A stretch of DNA of 63,537 bases from Caldilineaceae bacterium (GCA_019637645.1 JAHBVH010000050.1:1-63537), one strand, 5' to 3'. Positions 46,355 to 55,728 are shown, counted from the stretch's first letter. The notes: generated by a model from the letters alone, not told the origin. Translations and numbers: made by a program.

Positions 46355-47707
46355 CTACTTTCTCCGTTCAAAAGGGATATTCCACACACGCCAATTGGCT
46401 AAGGTAAAGCCCATGACTTCCCCGGTAGCCGAGCGCGTAAAGAGCAGCTTTCGACCACTGGTATCCTGAAAGTGGTCTAGGGCTGTTGCTTCCAATACAA
46501 TCGGATCTTGGTTACGATAGGTAAGGCTCAACTGCCCGTCCTGCACCGTCAACCAGTAGGTTGCCTCGAGTTCTTCACTCTCGTAGCGCCCGGCATAGCT
46601 CCCTAACCTAGCAGCATCGATAGCAAAGCTCGTGGGTGGGGGTGTGGGTGGGGGCGTGGTATCCGCGGGCGCGTCCACCGGGCCGAGCTGGTCAGCCAGA
46701 TAGCGGTCGGCGACCTGACGGATCATGGCCTCTGGGGCAAAGCTGCTGAGATTGGACAAGCAGATCAAGGTACAGCGCTGGGTGGGGTAACGGATCATTT
46801 GGGTACGCGCCCCATTCAGACCACCCCCATGCTTGATGATCGGCAAGCCGCGGTAGGTGTCATGCCCCAAGCCCAGGGCATAGCTTTGCGGTGTGCCATC
46901 GGTTAGTGGCTCGGTGGTATAGAGCAGATCGATCAGCGCCGGTGAACCTTGGCCCAACCGGTTGGCATAGAAGTTGGCATCCCAACGGGCTAGATCATGG
47001 ATAGTAGAATAGAGGCCGCCGTCGCCTGCCACCTGGAGATTGTGATATTCGTTGCGAAAGCCGCCACCATTCGGATTGGCTGAATAGCCACTGACCCGCT
47101 GTGGGATCAGCTGTTGGTGGTGCTCCTTGAAGACAGTATGGATCATGCCTAGCGGGGCAAAGATCTGTTCCTGGGCAAATGTGCCGAGCGCTTGCCCCGT
47201 CACCCGCTTAACAACGAGCGAGAGCAACACATAGCCGGTATTGCTATAGAGATATTGGGTGCCCGGGGCAAAGTTGAGGGCCTTTTGGCGGGCTACGCTC
47301 TGCAAAAAGGCCGTTTCTCGCCAGACATCTTCGAGTTGCTTGCCAGCCAGCAAACCAAGTTCAAGATAATCGCGCAGGCCGCTGGTGTGGCGGAGTAAGT
47401 GGGCCAAGGTGATCTGCGCACCATAGTCCGGCACTTCTGGCACATAGGTGCGCAGATCATCCGTGAGCGCCAACTGTCCCGCTTCGGCTAACAGGAGCAT
47501 GGCCATGCCCACAAATTGTTTGGACATAGAGGCAAGATAAAAGGCCGAGGTTGGTGTGATCGGCACCCCCAATTCGAGATTCGCCATGCCATAGCCGCGC
47601 GCATAGACCAAGGCCCCGTCTTGCACAATGCCCAGCGCGCACCCCGGCGAAGCGGGGTTGGCCCACGGTTGAAAAAGCTCATCAATTTGGTCGATTACGG
47701 TTACCAT
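46355..47707 (-). CDS. Serine hydrolase, beta-lactamase class C with extra C-terminal domain
   Basis: 450 aa. SxxK in SAFYLASMSKQFVGMAMLLL, YxN in QYLYSNTGYVLLSLV, and third motif IKHGGGLNGARTQM. After a Pro/Thr-rich linker (about 355-372) comes a small beta-rich domain (about 375-450) of the kind often attached to these hydrolases. It is paralogous to the gene six bases downstream (45197-46348), a tandem pair. Confidence 0.9.
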   Translation of the reverse strand: MVTVIDQIDELFQPWANPASPGCALGIVQDGALVYARGYGMANLELGVPITPTSAFYLASMSKQFVGMAMLLLAEAGQLALTDDLRTYVPEVPDYGAQITLAHLLRHTSGLRDYLELGLLAGKQLEDVWRETAFLQSVARQKALNFAPGTQYLYSNTGYVLLSLVVKRVTGQALGTFAQEQIFAPLGMIHTVFKEHHQQLIPQRVSGYSANPNGGGFRNEYHNLQVAGDGGLYSTIHDLARWDANFYANRLGQGSPALIDLLYTTEPLTDGTPQSYALGLGHDTYRGLPIIKHGGGLNGARTQMIRYPTQRCTLICLSNLSSFAPEAMIRQVADRYLADQLGPVDAPADTTPPPTPPPTSFAIDAARLGSYAGRYESEELEATYWLTVQDGQLSLTYRNQDPIVLEATALDHFQDTSGRKLLFTRSATGEVMGFTLANWRVWNIPFERRK

Positions 47708-47851
47708 AGATCCTCGTTGTTCGATAGGTTGAAAATGGTGGGGAGGTAGCGCTCTGTACTAGGGTGCGGTAGACTAGAAGTAGGCGTGTAGACGCTGGAT
47801 CCAACCAAGCCATTATAGCACAGCTCTCTGTCACATCCATAAGGAGAAGAA

Positions 47852-48382
47852 ATGCCAACCGAGGAGGAAACAACCGTATTTTTATTTGTTACGGGCGCGG
47901 GCAGTTGTGTACAAACCCCCCGCCTCATTCAGGCATTGGTCGCGCAAGGATATACAGTCTATTCGGTCCTAACCCCCAATGTAGCGCAAGTGACCGCCCC
48001 AGCTCTGCTCATGGACGTACCAGGGAATCACTGGATCCATACCTACCAGCAGCCACCGCTCGCGCGCTATCCCTTTGGGACGCTGCTCGTCGCGCCCTGC
48101 ACCTTCAACACCCTTAACAAGATTGCGCTGGGCCTGGCCGATAATCTAGCCACTGCCATGATTGCCGACGGGTTAGGGGCCGGCAACCGCGTGGTCATTG
48201 CGCCGTCTATGAATCGCGGCCTTTGGGCGCACCCCCAAACCCAAGCCTCGCTGACACAATTACAGAGCTGGGGCTGCACCATCGTGCCGCCGCAAGTGAC
48301 GGCTGAACAAGTCACCATGGCAGCTATATCAACCATGGTGGCCGCCCTAGGACACCACCCAACTGCAGCCACCGTGGCTTGA
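47852..48382 (+). CDS. Flavoprotein of the HFCD/phosphopantothenoylcysteine decarboxylase type
   Basis: 176 aa. Strand-loop FLFVTGAGSCVQTPRLIQAL binds the flavin phosphate. The central block LLVAPCTFNTLNKIALGLAD and the PxMN motif in VIAPSMNRGLWAHPQT are family hallmarks. The usual catalytic His near residue 60 is not obvious. Likely a peptidyl-cysteine or related decarboxylase. AAGGAG lies before the ATG. Divergent from the serine hydrolase pair. Confidence 0.88.
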   Translation: MPTEEETTVFLFVTGAGSCVQTPRLIQALVAQGYTVYSVLTPNVAQVTAPALLMDVPGNHWIHTYQQPPLARYPFGTLLVAPCTFNTLNKIALGLADNLATAMIADGLGAGNRVVIAPSMNRGLWAHPQTQASLTQLQSWGCTIVPPQVTAEQVTMAAISTMVAALGHHPTAATVA

Positions 48383-48394
48383 GGGAGACCCTGC

Positions 48395-48730
48395 TTACGC
48401 GTTGAGATAGCCCGCCAGCAGGTCTGCTGCGGTAGCAAGGCGTTCTGCTTCGGCACTCTGGCCGAGCTGGGCATAGGTTGCGCTGGCCGCGCGCCGTTCG
48501 TCCAGTTCCTTCTGCACCATCTGGCGAATATCATCTAAGGAGAGGACCTTGCGGGGCACCTCATGGCGTTGGCCCGCGATTGGCTCTATGGGTTGGGTCG
48601 GCGTCTCTACAGGGACGGCTTCGGCGTTATCAATGGCTGCCAACACCGAGCGTAGGGTGGCAACGGTCTCGCTTTGCCGCGCCTTCATGGCGCGGGTTAG
48701 ATCGGCTTTCATCTGTTCGCGGAGTTGCAT
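48395..48730 (-). CDS. GatB/YqeY-domain protein, short form
   Basis: 111 aa. The N-terminal helix MKADLTRAMKARQSETVATL and central VLSLDDIRQMVQKELDERRA fit YqeY. Typical YqeY is about 150 aa; this one ends at ATAADLLAGYLNA, so the C-terminal helical domain is missing. The role of the family is uncertain, with resemblance to the tail of amidotransferase GatB. ATG 48730 with AAGG upstream is chosen over 48757. Seventeen bases from the GNAT gene. Confidence 0.82.
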   Translation of the reverse strand: MQLREQMKADLTRAMKARQSETVATLRSVLAAIDNAEAVPVETPTQPIEPIAGQRHEVPRKVLSLDDIRQMVQKELDERRAASATYAQLGQSAEAERLATAADLLAGYLNA

Positions 48731-48746
48731 CTCCAGTTGCCTTTCC

Positions 48747-49292
48747 TTATACAGCACAAACGAAGTGAATATCTTCGGGCTCCAGCGCTAATAGGGCAGG
48801 ATCGGGAGGATCTGCCAACACACAGCCCTGCCGCTGATAAAAATGGACGGTGTTCTCGGAAGGAGTTGCCGAGATATAGAGCCAGCGTGCACCCTGGGCT
48901 TGGGCTGCGGCCCGCGCCTGGGCAAAGAGTTGCTTGCCTACCCCTAAGTGGCGATAAGGGTGACTAACATGGAGCAATTGCAGTTGCAGCTGATCCTGCT
49001 TTGCGCCGATCCATTGGTGATCCAGAGTAGCAATTCCCGCCAATGTTTCGCTAGCAAAGACCCCCATGCACCAACCACCCCGGTCAAAGCAGGCGAGGGC
49101 ATCGGCAATAATGGCTGCTAGCGACGCCGGCTGCCAGCCTTTGACCGCAAAATAGGCTGGCTGGCGCACAAGCTGTCCATTCGCCTGTACATAGATGTGG
49201 TGAATCACTTCGCTCCGGTCGATCTGCCCAATCTGAGCAATCTCGGCACGGGTCAAGCTGCGCAGTTGAAGATGACCAAGTTTACTTTGCAT
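48747..49292 (-). CDS. GNAT family N-acetyltransferase
   Basis: 181 aa. Acetyl-CoA-binding motif in RHLGVGKQLFAQARAAAQAQ at about 116-135, preceded by the QLQLLHVSHPYR strand and followed by LYISATPSENTVHFYQRQGC. The N-terminal part (EIAQIGQIDRSEVI) is seen in related acetyltransferases. Substrate unknown. GGAG lies ten bases before the ATG. Upstream of YqeY. Confidence 0.88.
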   Translation of the reverse strand: MQSKLGHLQLRSLTRAEIAQIGQIDRSEVIHHIYVQANGQLVRQPAYFAVKGWQPASLAAIIADALACFDRGGWCMGVFASETLAGIATLDHQWIGAKQDQLQLQLLHVSHPYRHLGVGKQLFAQARAAAQAQGARWLYISATPSENTVHFYQRQGCVLADPPDPALLALEPEDIHFVCAV

Positions 49293-49449
49293 TGCATTGA
49301 CTCTCCTTACTGATAGACTGGTCGATAGCTCAAAAATGCCGCGTGAGCCCCTTGTGCGGGGCAGCAGCGAGACGGTATCATCATATCACAGCCAGCCAAC
49401 CTGTCTTGTAAAAATGCGTCAAGGTCTCTTTGAAGTAAGGTGCATACAG

Positions 49450-49483
49450 AGACCTGACAGGTTTTTCCAAACCTGTCAGGTCT
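49450..49483. repeat. Core-only copy of the palindromic element
   Basis: AGACCTGACAGGTTT / AAACCTGTCAGGTCT around a TTCC centre. The outer arms are nearly absent. Lies 17 bp beyond the LLM oxidoreductase stop, where it can act as a terminator. Confidence 0.85.
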
Positions 49484-49499
49484 CGTTGCACGCGGGGCA

Positions 49500-50498
49500 T
49501 CACCATGCCTTGGCAAGCAATTCCAAACTGCGGATGCGCGTATCAACACCATGGGCCGCCGTAAAGACCATCAGTTCATTGGCAGCCGTAACTTTAATCA
49601 GCTCATCCAGCGCCGCGACGACACTCTCTGGCGTGCCAAGGATCCGATTCGTAGGCATCTGACGGGCAATCGGCAGGTCAGGATGGTTGTTGGCCTGCGC
49701 TGGTGACATGAGCGGAATGAAGCGCCCCGAGCGGATGGCATAGGTCATCAACTGGCCGGGGGCCGCGAGCCAAGCTGCTTCCTCGTCCGTAGGCGCGAGC
49801 AAGACATTAGCCGTGACCATGGCATAGGGTTGCTCTAGCACAGACGAAGGGGCAAAGTGTTGGTGATAGAGCGCCAACGCGTGCAGCGTGCCACCGGTGT
49901 CGAAATGGTGGGCAAAGGCAAAGGGCAACCCGAGCTGACCAGCCAATTGGGCGCTATAACCGCTAGAACCGAGCAGCACAATCTCCGGCGTCGATTCGGC
50001 AATGGGCGTGGCCGAAAAGCGCGTCCAGAGCCCCTCGCTACCACGCCGATCACCCAAGAGCCCCATGAGATCGAGGAGATAGCGAGGAAATTCATCAACA
50101 CTCAGCGACATGGGGGCTCGGCGCAACGCCGCCGCGGTCGCCGGATCCGTGCCAGGGGCGCGACCAATGCCCAGATCGATCCGCCCCGGGTGGAGCGCCT
50201 CTAACATGGCAAATTGTTCGGCGACGACCAGGGGCGGATAGTTCGGTAACATGACACCGCCCGAACCGACTTTGATCGCCGTCGTCGCGGCAGCCAGGTG
50301 GGCGATCAAGACGGCGGGGTTTGTACTGGCAACGGTGGGCATATTATGGTGCTCTGCGACCCAAATGCGGCTATAGCCCAACGCCTCGGCACGTTGGGCA
50401 AGCAGGGTGGTCTCGGCAAGGGCCGTGGCGCTTGTGCCACCTTCGCTGACAATCGCTAAGTCCAACACAGACAGGGGTATACGACGATGAGCAGTCAT
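49500..50498 (-). CDS. LLM-class (luciferase-like) flavin-dependent oxidoreductase
   Basis: 332 aa. Bacterial-luciferase fold with the start [54 protein letters not shown] and [15 protein letters not shown], typical of the LuxE-independent alkanal-monooxygenase-like group. Substrate unknown. GGAG lies before the ATG. Followed by a palindromic core (49450-49483). Confidence 0.93.
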   Translation of the reverse strand: MTAHRRIPLSVLDLAIVSEGGTSATALAETTLLAQRAEALGYSRIWVAEHHNMPTVASTNPAVLIAHLAAATTAIKVGSGGVMLPNYPPLVVAEQFAMLEALHPGRIDLGIGRAPGTDPATAAALRRAPMSLSVDEFPRYLLDLMGLLGDRRGSEGLWTRFSATPIAESTPEIVLLGSSGYSAQLAGQLGLPFAFAHHFDTGGTLHALALYHQHFAPSSVLEQPYAMVTANVLLAPTDEEAAWLAAPGQLMTYAIRSGRFIPLMSPAQANNHPDLPIARQMPTNRILGTPESVVAALDELIKVTAANELMVFTAAHGVDTRIRSLELLAKAW

Positions 50499-50721
50499 CG
50501 GTGGATCTCCATCTAGTTATGCAATGCAAAAGCTGCGAGCTGCCTTGTCCAGCCATACGCGCTCCTGAAAAGTGGCGCTTGCGGCGACAAGTTCAGCTTG
50601 TAGGCCATGGGCTCGGCGGGACACACAACCGGTGTGCCGCGCGCCGAAGAACAGAAAATAGCATAGCATAGATTGGATGCTCGTTCCGTGGTATTTATAC
50701 GCTTTGGGGTGCAAAGGGATT

Positions 50722-50755
50722 ACACCTGACAGGTTTTTGGAAACCTGTCAGGTGT
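50722..50755. repeat. Palindromic-element core with compensatory stem change
   Basis: ACACCTGACAGGTTT / AAACCTGTCAGGTGT. Compared with the AGACCTG/CAGGTCT cores elsewhere, the stem base pair has changed on both sides (G-C to C-G), preserving the hairpin. Lies 33 bp past the SDR stop on the minus strand. The rest of 50499-50721 holds a few short GC stems but no gene. Confidence 0.85.
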
Positions 50756-50787
50756 GGATTGGGCAGATCCCCTTTTCAAACCGTCGC

Positions 50788-51630
50788 TTACGCGGAGGGT
50801 GTTATGGGCTGGGGTACCAACAGGGTATTGCGCCAACGTTTGCGGAAGGCCGGGCGGGCAATGGCTTCGGGCGATTGGAGCGTTAAGCCGCCATCGGCCA
50901 CCAAGACAATCCCGGTGACAAAAGCCGCTTCATCGGATGCCAGAAAGAGCGCCACATTGGCAATGTCCTCGGGCTCGCCATAGCGGCCCACTGGATAGAG
51001 ATCGGTGTTCATCTGATCTTCCAACGGGTCTTCTTTCATGGCATCGCGTTGGCGGGCACCGACAATCAGGCCAGGTGCAATGGCATTACAGCGAATGCCA
51101 CTACGGCCATATTCCATGGCGATGCTACGGGTCAAGCCATTCAAACCTGCTTTGGAAGAGCTATAGACACCAAAGCCGGGGTTGGTGATGAGCGAGTTCA
51201 CCGTCGAAGTGAAGACCAGTGAACCGCCACCGGCCTTGACCATCTCTGGCACACAATGTTTCGCCCCCAGCCACGGGCCTGTGAGCGAGACGGCAAAGGC
51301 ATGGTTCCACTCTGCTTCGGTGAAGTCCAGCGCGGGTTTGATATAGGCATGGGCCGCATTGTGCATCAAGGTGGTCAGCTTGCCAAAGTGCGTTACGGCG
51401 GCGCCGACCAGTGCCTGCCATGTACTCGCTTGGCTAACATCACCCGGCACAGTGACGACCGCGCCACCGATGGCACGCAGTTGTTGCTCGGTTTCAAAAA
51501 GTCGTTCCTCGCCCGGCAAGGCGTTAATGACCACTTTGGCCCCTTCTTGGACAAACCGCATGGCGGTCGCAGCGCCAATGCCACCCCAACCTGCGCCAGC
51601 CACAATGGCTACTTTATCTTTGAGTCGCAT
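50788..51630 (-). CDS. SDR family oxidoreductase
   Basis: 280 aa. Cofactor motif VAGAGWGGIGAATAMRF (a variant with Trp in the Gly-rich loop), structural MHNAAHAYIKPAL instead of NNAG, catalytic Ser (VFTSTVNSLIT), YxxxK in GFGVYSSSKAGLNGLTRSIA, and C-terminal GIVLVADGGLTLQSP. Substrate unknown. AGAGG lies before the ATG. Upstream lies the decayed SDR at 51770-52145, a probable former neighbour of the same family. Confidence 0.92.
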   Translation of the reverse strand: MRLKDKVAIVAGAGWGGIGAATAMRFVQEGAKVVINALPGEERLFETEQQLRAIGGAVVTVPGDVSQASTWQALVGAAVTHFGKLTTLMHNAAHAYIKPALDFTEAEWNHAFAVSLTGPWLGAKHCVPEMVKAGGGSLVFTSTVNSLITNPGFGVYSSSKAGLNGLTRSIAMEYGRSGIRCNAIAPGLIVGARQRDAMKEDPLEDQMNTDLYPVGRYGEPEDIANVALFLASDEAAFVTGIVLVADGGLTLQSPEAIARPAFRKRWRNTLLVPQPITPSA

Positions 51631-51769
51631 GATCTTCCTCTTTGGTTTTCATTTATTTACTTCGCAGAGAGATAAGGGGAGTAGTAGAATGGGCAAAAGG
51701 ACACGCGGACACAGGGATGCTGCGCCAAACGCGACCGTGCCATTCAGCTACTAATTCACCGCGATCATT

Positions 51770-52145
51770 TTACCACGCGACGACGCCACCGCAGATGGGG
51801 ATACATTGGCCGGTGACATAATCGGAGAGATCTGTCACCAACAATTCAACCACTTTGGCACAATCTTCGGGCAGGCCAAGCCGTCCCAGAGGAATGTGGG
51901 GCAATAGCTTGGCGCGGATCTCCTCGCTGTCGCGCCCACGGGCCACAGCACGGGAAGAAAAATCCAGCCTGGCGCAATGCGGTTGACATTGATGCCGTCA
52001 ACGTTTCCTGGTATTCCGCCGCGGCATTGAGATCGATGTCATTAATGACGATATGTGCGCCCAGCCGTGCCAAGTGGAGCACATAGGCGCGGCCCAGCCT
52101 ACGGCCGCCGCCAGTCACAACGGCGACTTTGCCTTTGAGTTTCAT
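51770..52145 (-). pseudogene. Decayed SDR oxidoreductase (internal deletion plus frameshift)
   Basis: The N-terminus is intact ([20 protein letters not shown], then [18 protein letters not shown]). About 120 residues, including the catalytic YxxxK, are then missing. The sequence resumes as [13 protein letters not shown], shifts frame, and continues with [20 protein letters not shown] and the SDR ending GQCIPICGG, stopping at 51770. No functional enzyme can be made. Confidence 0.82.
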
Positions 52146-52208
52146 GAGAGATGTTCTCTAAACTAGCTTATATTTGGTTTATAGGTTACGGAGTTGGTCA
52201 GTATGACC

Positions 52209-52243
52209 AGGTGCTAACCAGTTTTGGAAACTGGTTAGCGCCT
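52209..52243. repeat. Hairpin, GCTAACCAGTTT-type stem
   Basis: AGGTGCTAACCAGTTT pairs with GAAACTGGTTAGCGCCT with one mismatch. Same size and position style as the dispersed cores, but with an unrelated stem. It lies at the left border of the A/T-rich island, about 200 bp before the TPR regulator. Confidence 0.7.
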
Positions 52244-52442
52244 ACCTAGGTACTTATCTCCTATAGTATAGACATTCTATAGTAATACAATAGATCACTA
52301 GTAAGTTTTATTGCTATACTCATGATATCTATAGGGCAAGGATTGTTGCAACGGTGATAGCTACCGTTCATCGGCCCAAAATGCTACTACTTTTCAGGAA
52401 ACCTTACATCAAAGACACCACCATTCACGACACCTATATATC

Positions 52443-54272
52443 ATGGATGCAAACGTTCAAATGTGGTACGCGAAAATTCAGGAGCTCCTTGATCAGAAAA
52501 ATTATCAAGAGGCCGCCCAGTTGTTAGCCAATATTGAGCTTGAGCAGCAAATCACAGCTGATAATTTACGAACCTTATTGCTAGATCAATTTCCAGCCGA
52601 ATACTTTGAAATTAATCCAGATCTTACGTTAGTCCGAGCTTTGCATGCCCTAGCTATGGAGCAATTGGAGCAGGCAACGGCTCTTTTACAACGGGCTATC
52701 CATTTCTACCTACAACAAAAAGCTTTCGATAAAATTTTTGAATGTTACAATCGGCTCATTCATATTTATCAAGCGCGCGAAAGTTTTCATACGGCGCGTA
52801 TCTACCTCCAAGAAGCCACTGCACTGTTGGACCATGTAACAACCGAAGGGGCACAAGCAAAACTGGCACTACAGCTTGCTGAGCTTTGTCTGAATATTAA
52901 TCGGCTCGGCGAAGGATTACTCTATGCACAGCAGGCTCTCAATTACTTTCGACATTCTAAGCACGTTGACGAGTATGCTCAAACCCTATTACTTTTAACA
53001 CAGATTGAGCGTCAGCTTGGGAATTATGAGCATTCCGAGACGTATTTAGCAATGGCGCGACATTTGCCGGCGATTACAGGACAAGGGCAAAGAATCCGTC
53101 ATCAACTCTCTCTGCTCAATGCAGAGGCCCATTTATTGTGGTATCGTAGCCAGTTTACCGATGCGATATCCATCGTCACGCGCTATTTACAGTTGGCACA
53201 ACGATATCAGTTAGGGAAGCAGCAGATCTACGCATCGACCTTATTAGGTGATTTATATCGTGCTACTGATCAGTACGAGCAGTCACTAGAAAGCTATAAC
53301 CAAGCAAGACAGCTTATCCAGCGCTATAAAGTTGAGCGTTATCTTCCTTGGCTAGATATACGAGAAAGTTGGTGCTATTTGTTGCGTGGTGATTATAGCT
53401 TGGCACGCCGTCAACTTCAGCAAGCATTGGATCTAGCTAGCCAAGGGCAGATGATGAGTTTTAATGTAAATCTAGCTATCTTCTATCTTTTAACTGATCG
53501 TTTGTATATTGCCGAAGATCTACTGACAGTCTCACTCGAGTTCTATAGTAAATCTGGTGATGAGCTAGTCATTAAGATTCTCCAATGGTACTTGGCATTA
53601 ATCGCAATTAAGAGAAACCAGACAGTATTAGCAACAACGTTGTTATCCCCAATTTTTCAGTGGATGCTTGAACAGAATGTTACCTACTTCCCTCATTGGT
53701 GGCACCCACCGTTGGTGGCAGAAATTTGCATTTGGGCATTGGAAACGGGTACTAATCCAGTGCTAGCTGAACGTATTTTAGTGCAACAGCTTGGTGGCAA
53801 AGCCACTGACAAATTAAAGAAGCTAGAGCAATCAAACAATGTTGTTATCCAGGAACGTGCCAGCAATATTCTCGCAATTATACAAGGTGATCTACATGGT
53901 GAAAGAGATATTGATCTAAGTTATATCAGCGATTGGCGGGTAAGAGATACGATTGCAGCACTATTACAAAATGGTCAGTTGCAGCAACAGAGGTTTCACG
54001 AGTTACAGATGAAGTTAACAACATCAACTCTTCAACGACGCCCTAATCCGGTCTTAGTGGCAATTTTTGGGCTTTACATTAATGACTATCCTCAACCGAT
54101 CATTGCCAGTAAGCTAGGCCGAGCGCAGACTAGTATCCGTAACTACATCACAACAATATACCAGATCTTTGGCTTGTCACATCATGAATTCCCGTCACTA
54201 GCGCTCCGCAAACGGAACCTAATCAGGATTGCGGTGCAGAGTGGCTTTATTGACGCAATTACCCCTTCCTAA
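52443..54272 (+). CDS. TPR-containing transcriptional regulator with LuxR-like C-terminal HTH
   Basis: 609 aa. Residues about 5-520 are TPR-like helical hairpins (repeats such as AMEQLEQATALLQRAIHFYL, YAQTLLLLTQIERQLGNYEH, LGDLYRATDQYEQSLESYNQ). The last ~75 residues form a helix-turn-helix: PQPIIASKLGRAQTSIRNYI followed by TTIYQIFGL, resembling the LuxR/GerE recognition region. There is no N-terminal ATPase domain. It is likely a signal-responsive activator and may control the genes to its right. Base composition is A/T-richer than in the flanking regions. No ribosome site is obvious. Confidence 0.8.
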   Translation: MDANVQMWYAKIQELLDQKNYQEAAQLLANIELEQQITADNLRTLLLDQFPAEYFEINPDLTLVRALHALAMEQLEQATALLQRAIHFYLQQKAFDKIFECYNRLIHIYQARESFHTARIYLQEATALLDHVTTEGAQAKLALQLAELCLNINRLGEGLLYAQQALNYFRHSKHVDEYAQTLLLLTQIERQLGNYEHSETYLAMARHLPAITGQGQRIRHQLSLLNAEAHLLWYRSQFTDAISIVTRYLQLAQRYQLGKQQIYASTLLGDLYRATDQYEQSLESYNQARQLIQRYKVERYLPWLDIRESWCYLLRGDYSLARRQLQQALDLASQGQMMSFNVNLAIFYLLTDRLYIAEDLLTVSLEFYSKSGDELVIKILQWYLALIAIKRNQTVLATTLLSPIFQWMLEQNVTYFPHWWHPPLVAEICIWALETGTNPVLAERILVQQLGGKATDKLKKLEQSNNVVIQERASNILAIIQGDLHGERDIDLSYISDWRVRDTIAALLQNGQLQQQRFHELQMKLTTSTLQRRPNPVLVAIFGLYINDYPQPIIASKLGRAQTSIRNYITTIYQIFGLSHHEFPSLALRKRNLIRIAVQSGFIDAITPS

Positions 54273-54468
54273 ATTGGACAAACGAGTGCAACAGCTAGGG
54301 AATTGATCATTTTTTTAGGAGAGAAAATTAGGAGTTGGCTTAGTAGATTAAGCGCAAAAATACATTATTATTTAGAACTGATTGGAACTTGCTTATATGC
54401 CAGTGCTGGCTATAGGTATATTCGATCAGGCATCCAGCGGTACGAATCAACAGGTAAAATCAGTTTAA

Positions 54469-54508
54469 TTTATAAAGTTCGTGCAACAAGCCCTTGTTGT
54501 ACCCATGC
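54469..54508 (+). repeat. Left inverted-repeat copy flanking the vWA gene
   Basis: TTTATAAAGTTCG followed by a CAACAAG/CTTGTTG hairpin and CCATGC. It matches the reverse complement of 55634-55673 at 32 of 40 positions. It lies about 100 bp upstream of the vWA gene. Confidence 0.75.
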
Positions 54509-54609
54509 GGAAAGAAAATCTCTTAGGAACAATTCTAATTGTACTGCAATGCCACTAGGCTTTTATAACAACTTCACTCATACGTATCGAGCCAAAGAGG
54601 AGTCATTGT

Positions 54610-55404
54610 ATGAATCATGAAATTCATGAGCAGCCGTCAACCGCAGAAACAACTGGCCGACGGAATGTATTGAAAGCGCTTGGCGCAACTGGCATAGCCG
54701 TTGCCACTATAACTGTATTGCCCAATGAATGGATAAAGCCTGTCATCAATATTGGCGCATTACCAGTACATGCCCTAGGTAGCCCTTTAGGACTTCCCCC
54801 AGTTGCACAGAGTATTTGTCCCCCAACACCGGCAGATATCATGTTGACCGTTGATACCTCAGGGAGTATTGCCGATGACATTGCCAATTCCCGTGCGGCA
54901 CTTTTGGCTTTTGTAAACAGTCGTAATCTGAGCAATGATCGCATCGGTCTTGTCAGTTTCGATACAGCACCGCTTAGCTTTCTAGCGCTCTCACAAGATA
55001 AAGGAGCAATTGATAATACCATTAACAATTTAACAACAGGGGGTATGACCTCAATTGCTGTTGGGATCGATCGCTCTACCAATGAATTAAAAACTGGGAA
55101 TCTTTCCGGCAATCAGCGCATCTTGATCTTATTATCGGATGGCGGAGCGAATGACCCAACACGATTTACCCCGCGTCAGAGTGAGCCAATCGGATTTCCC
55201 GAAGCGAGAGATGCAGCTAACAATGCCAAAGCTGCTGGGATTAGAATCATTACGATTGCGATTGGCACGCAAAATATAGTAACTAATCAGGCTTCTTTGA
55301 ATCTAGTCATAGGATTCATGCGAGATATAGCCTCGTCACCTAGCGATTTCTATTTTGTGGAGAACTTATCACAATTGATTGCAGCGCTAACAGCCTGTAA
55401 CTGA
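54610..55404 (+). CDS. Tat-signal von Willebrand factor A domain protein
   Basis: 264 aa. The N-terminus has a twin-arginine signal (TTGRRNVLKALGATGIAVAT) followed by NEWIKPVINIGALPVHALGS, a W-x-KP...LPxHA-type segment also known after signal regions in other secreted bacterial proteins. The vWA domain (about 75-264) has an intact MIDAS: DTSGS, the Thr in GGMTSIAVGI, and Asp in LLSDGGAND. The last residues are LTACN. Cys at about 75 and 263 could bridge. Likely an exported metal-dependent adhesion or scaffold protein. AGAGGAG lies before the ATG. Confidence 0.85.
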   Translation: MNHEIHEQPSTAETTGRRNVLKALGATGIAVATITVLPNEWIKPVINIGALPVHALGSPLGLPPVAQSICPPTPADIMLTVDTSGSIADDIANSRAALLAFVNSRNLSNDRIGLVSFDTAPLSFLALSQDKGAIDNTINNLTTGGMTSIAVGIDRSTNELKTGNLSGNQRILILLSDGGANDPTRFTPRQSEPIGFPEARDAANNAKAAGIRIITIAIGTQNIVTNQASLNLVIGFMRDIASSPSDFYFVENLSQLIAALTACN

Positions 55405-55633
55405 GCCCACAATTAAGAAACGACCTTAATGCTTGCCGTTAAGCCATCAAATAGGCAAAACCACCAAGCTGCTAAGTACACGAGATTAAGTGTTCGGCAC
55501 GGTATTGAATACACGTCTTCCTGGTGATCACAAAGGAATGCCGAAACGCTTCATTGATAGTGCACTTAGCTTAAAAACCGGAAAATGCACTCTGACACTG
55601 TCTTTGTCTTTTAGAGATTAGTACCTTCTTCCA

Positions 55634-55673
55634 GCATAAGCACAACAAGGCCCTGCTGTGCGAACTTTATAAA
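55634..55673 (-). repeat. Right inverted-repeat copy flanking the vWA gene
   Basis: On the minus strand it reads TTTATAAAGTTCG, then a GCACAGCA/TGTTGTGC-type hairpin and ATGC, matching 54469-54508 at 32 of 40 positions. The hairpin is kept in both copies although half of its bases differ. Lies about 230 bp after the vWA stop. Confidence 0.75.
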
Positions 55674-55728
55674 GGAATCCTCTATTCACCACTGATATCA
55701 GCTGAATACTAACTTAAATATCATAGGC

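Noticed and set aside
54303..54620. 105-aa frame between the TPR regulator and vWA gene
   Set aside because: It starts with TTG without a ribosome site, runs through the 40-bp inverted repeat and overlaps the vWA start; composition is not protein-like.
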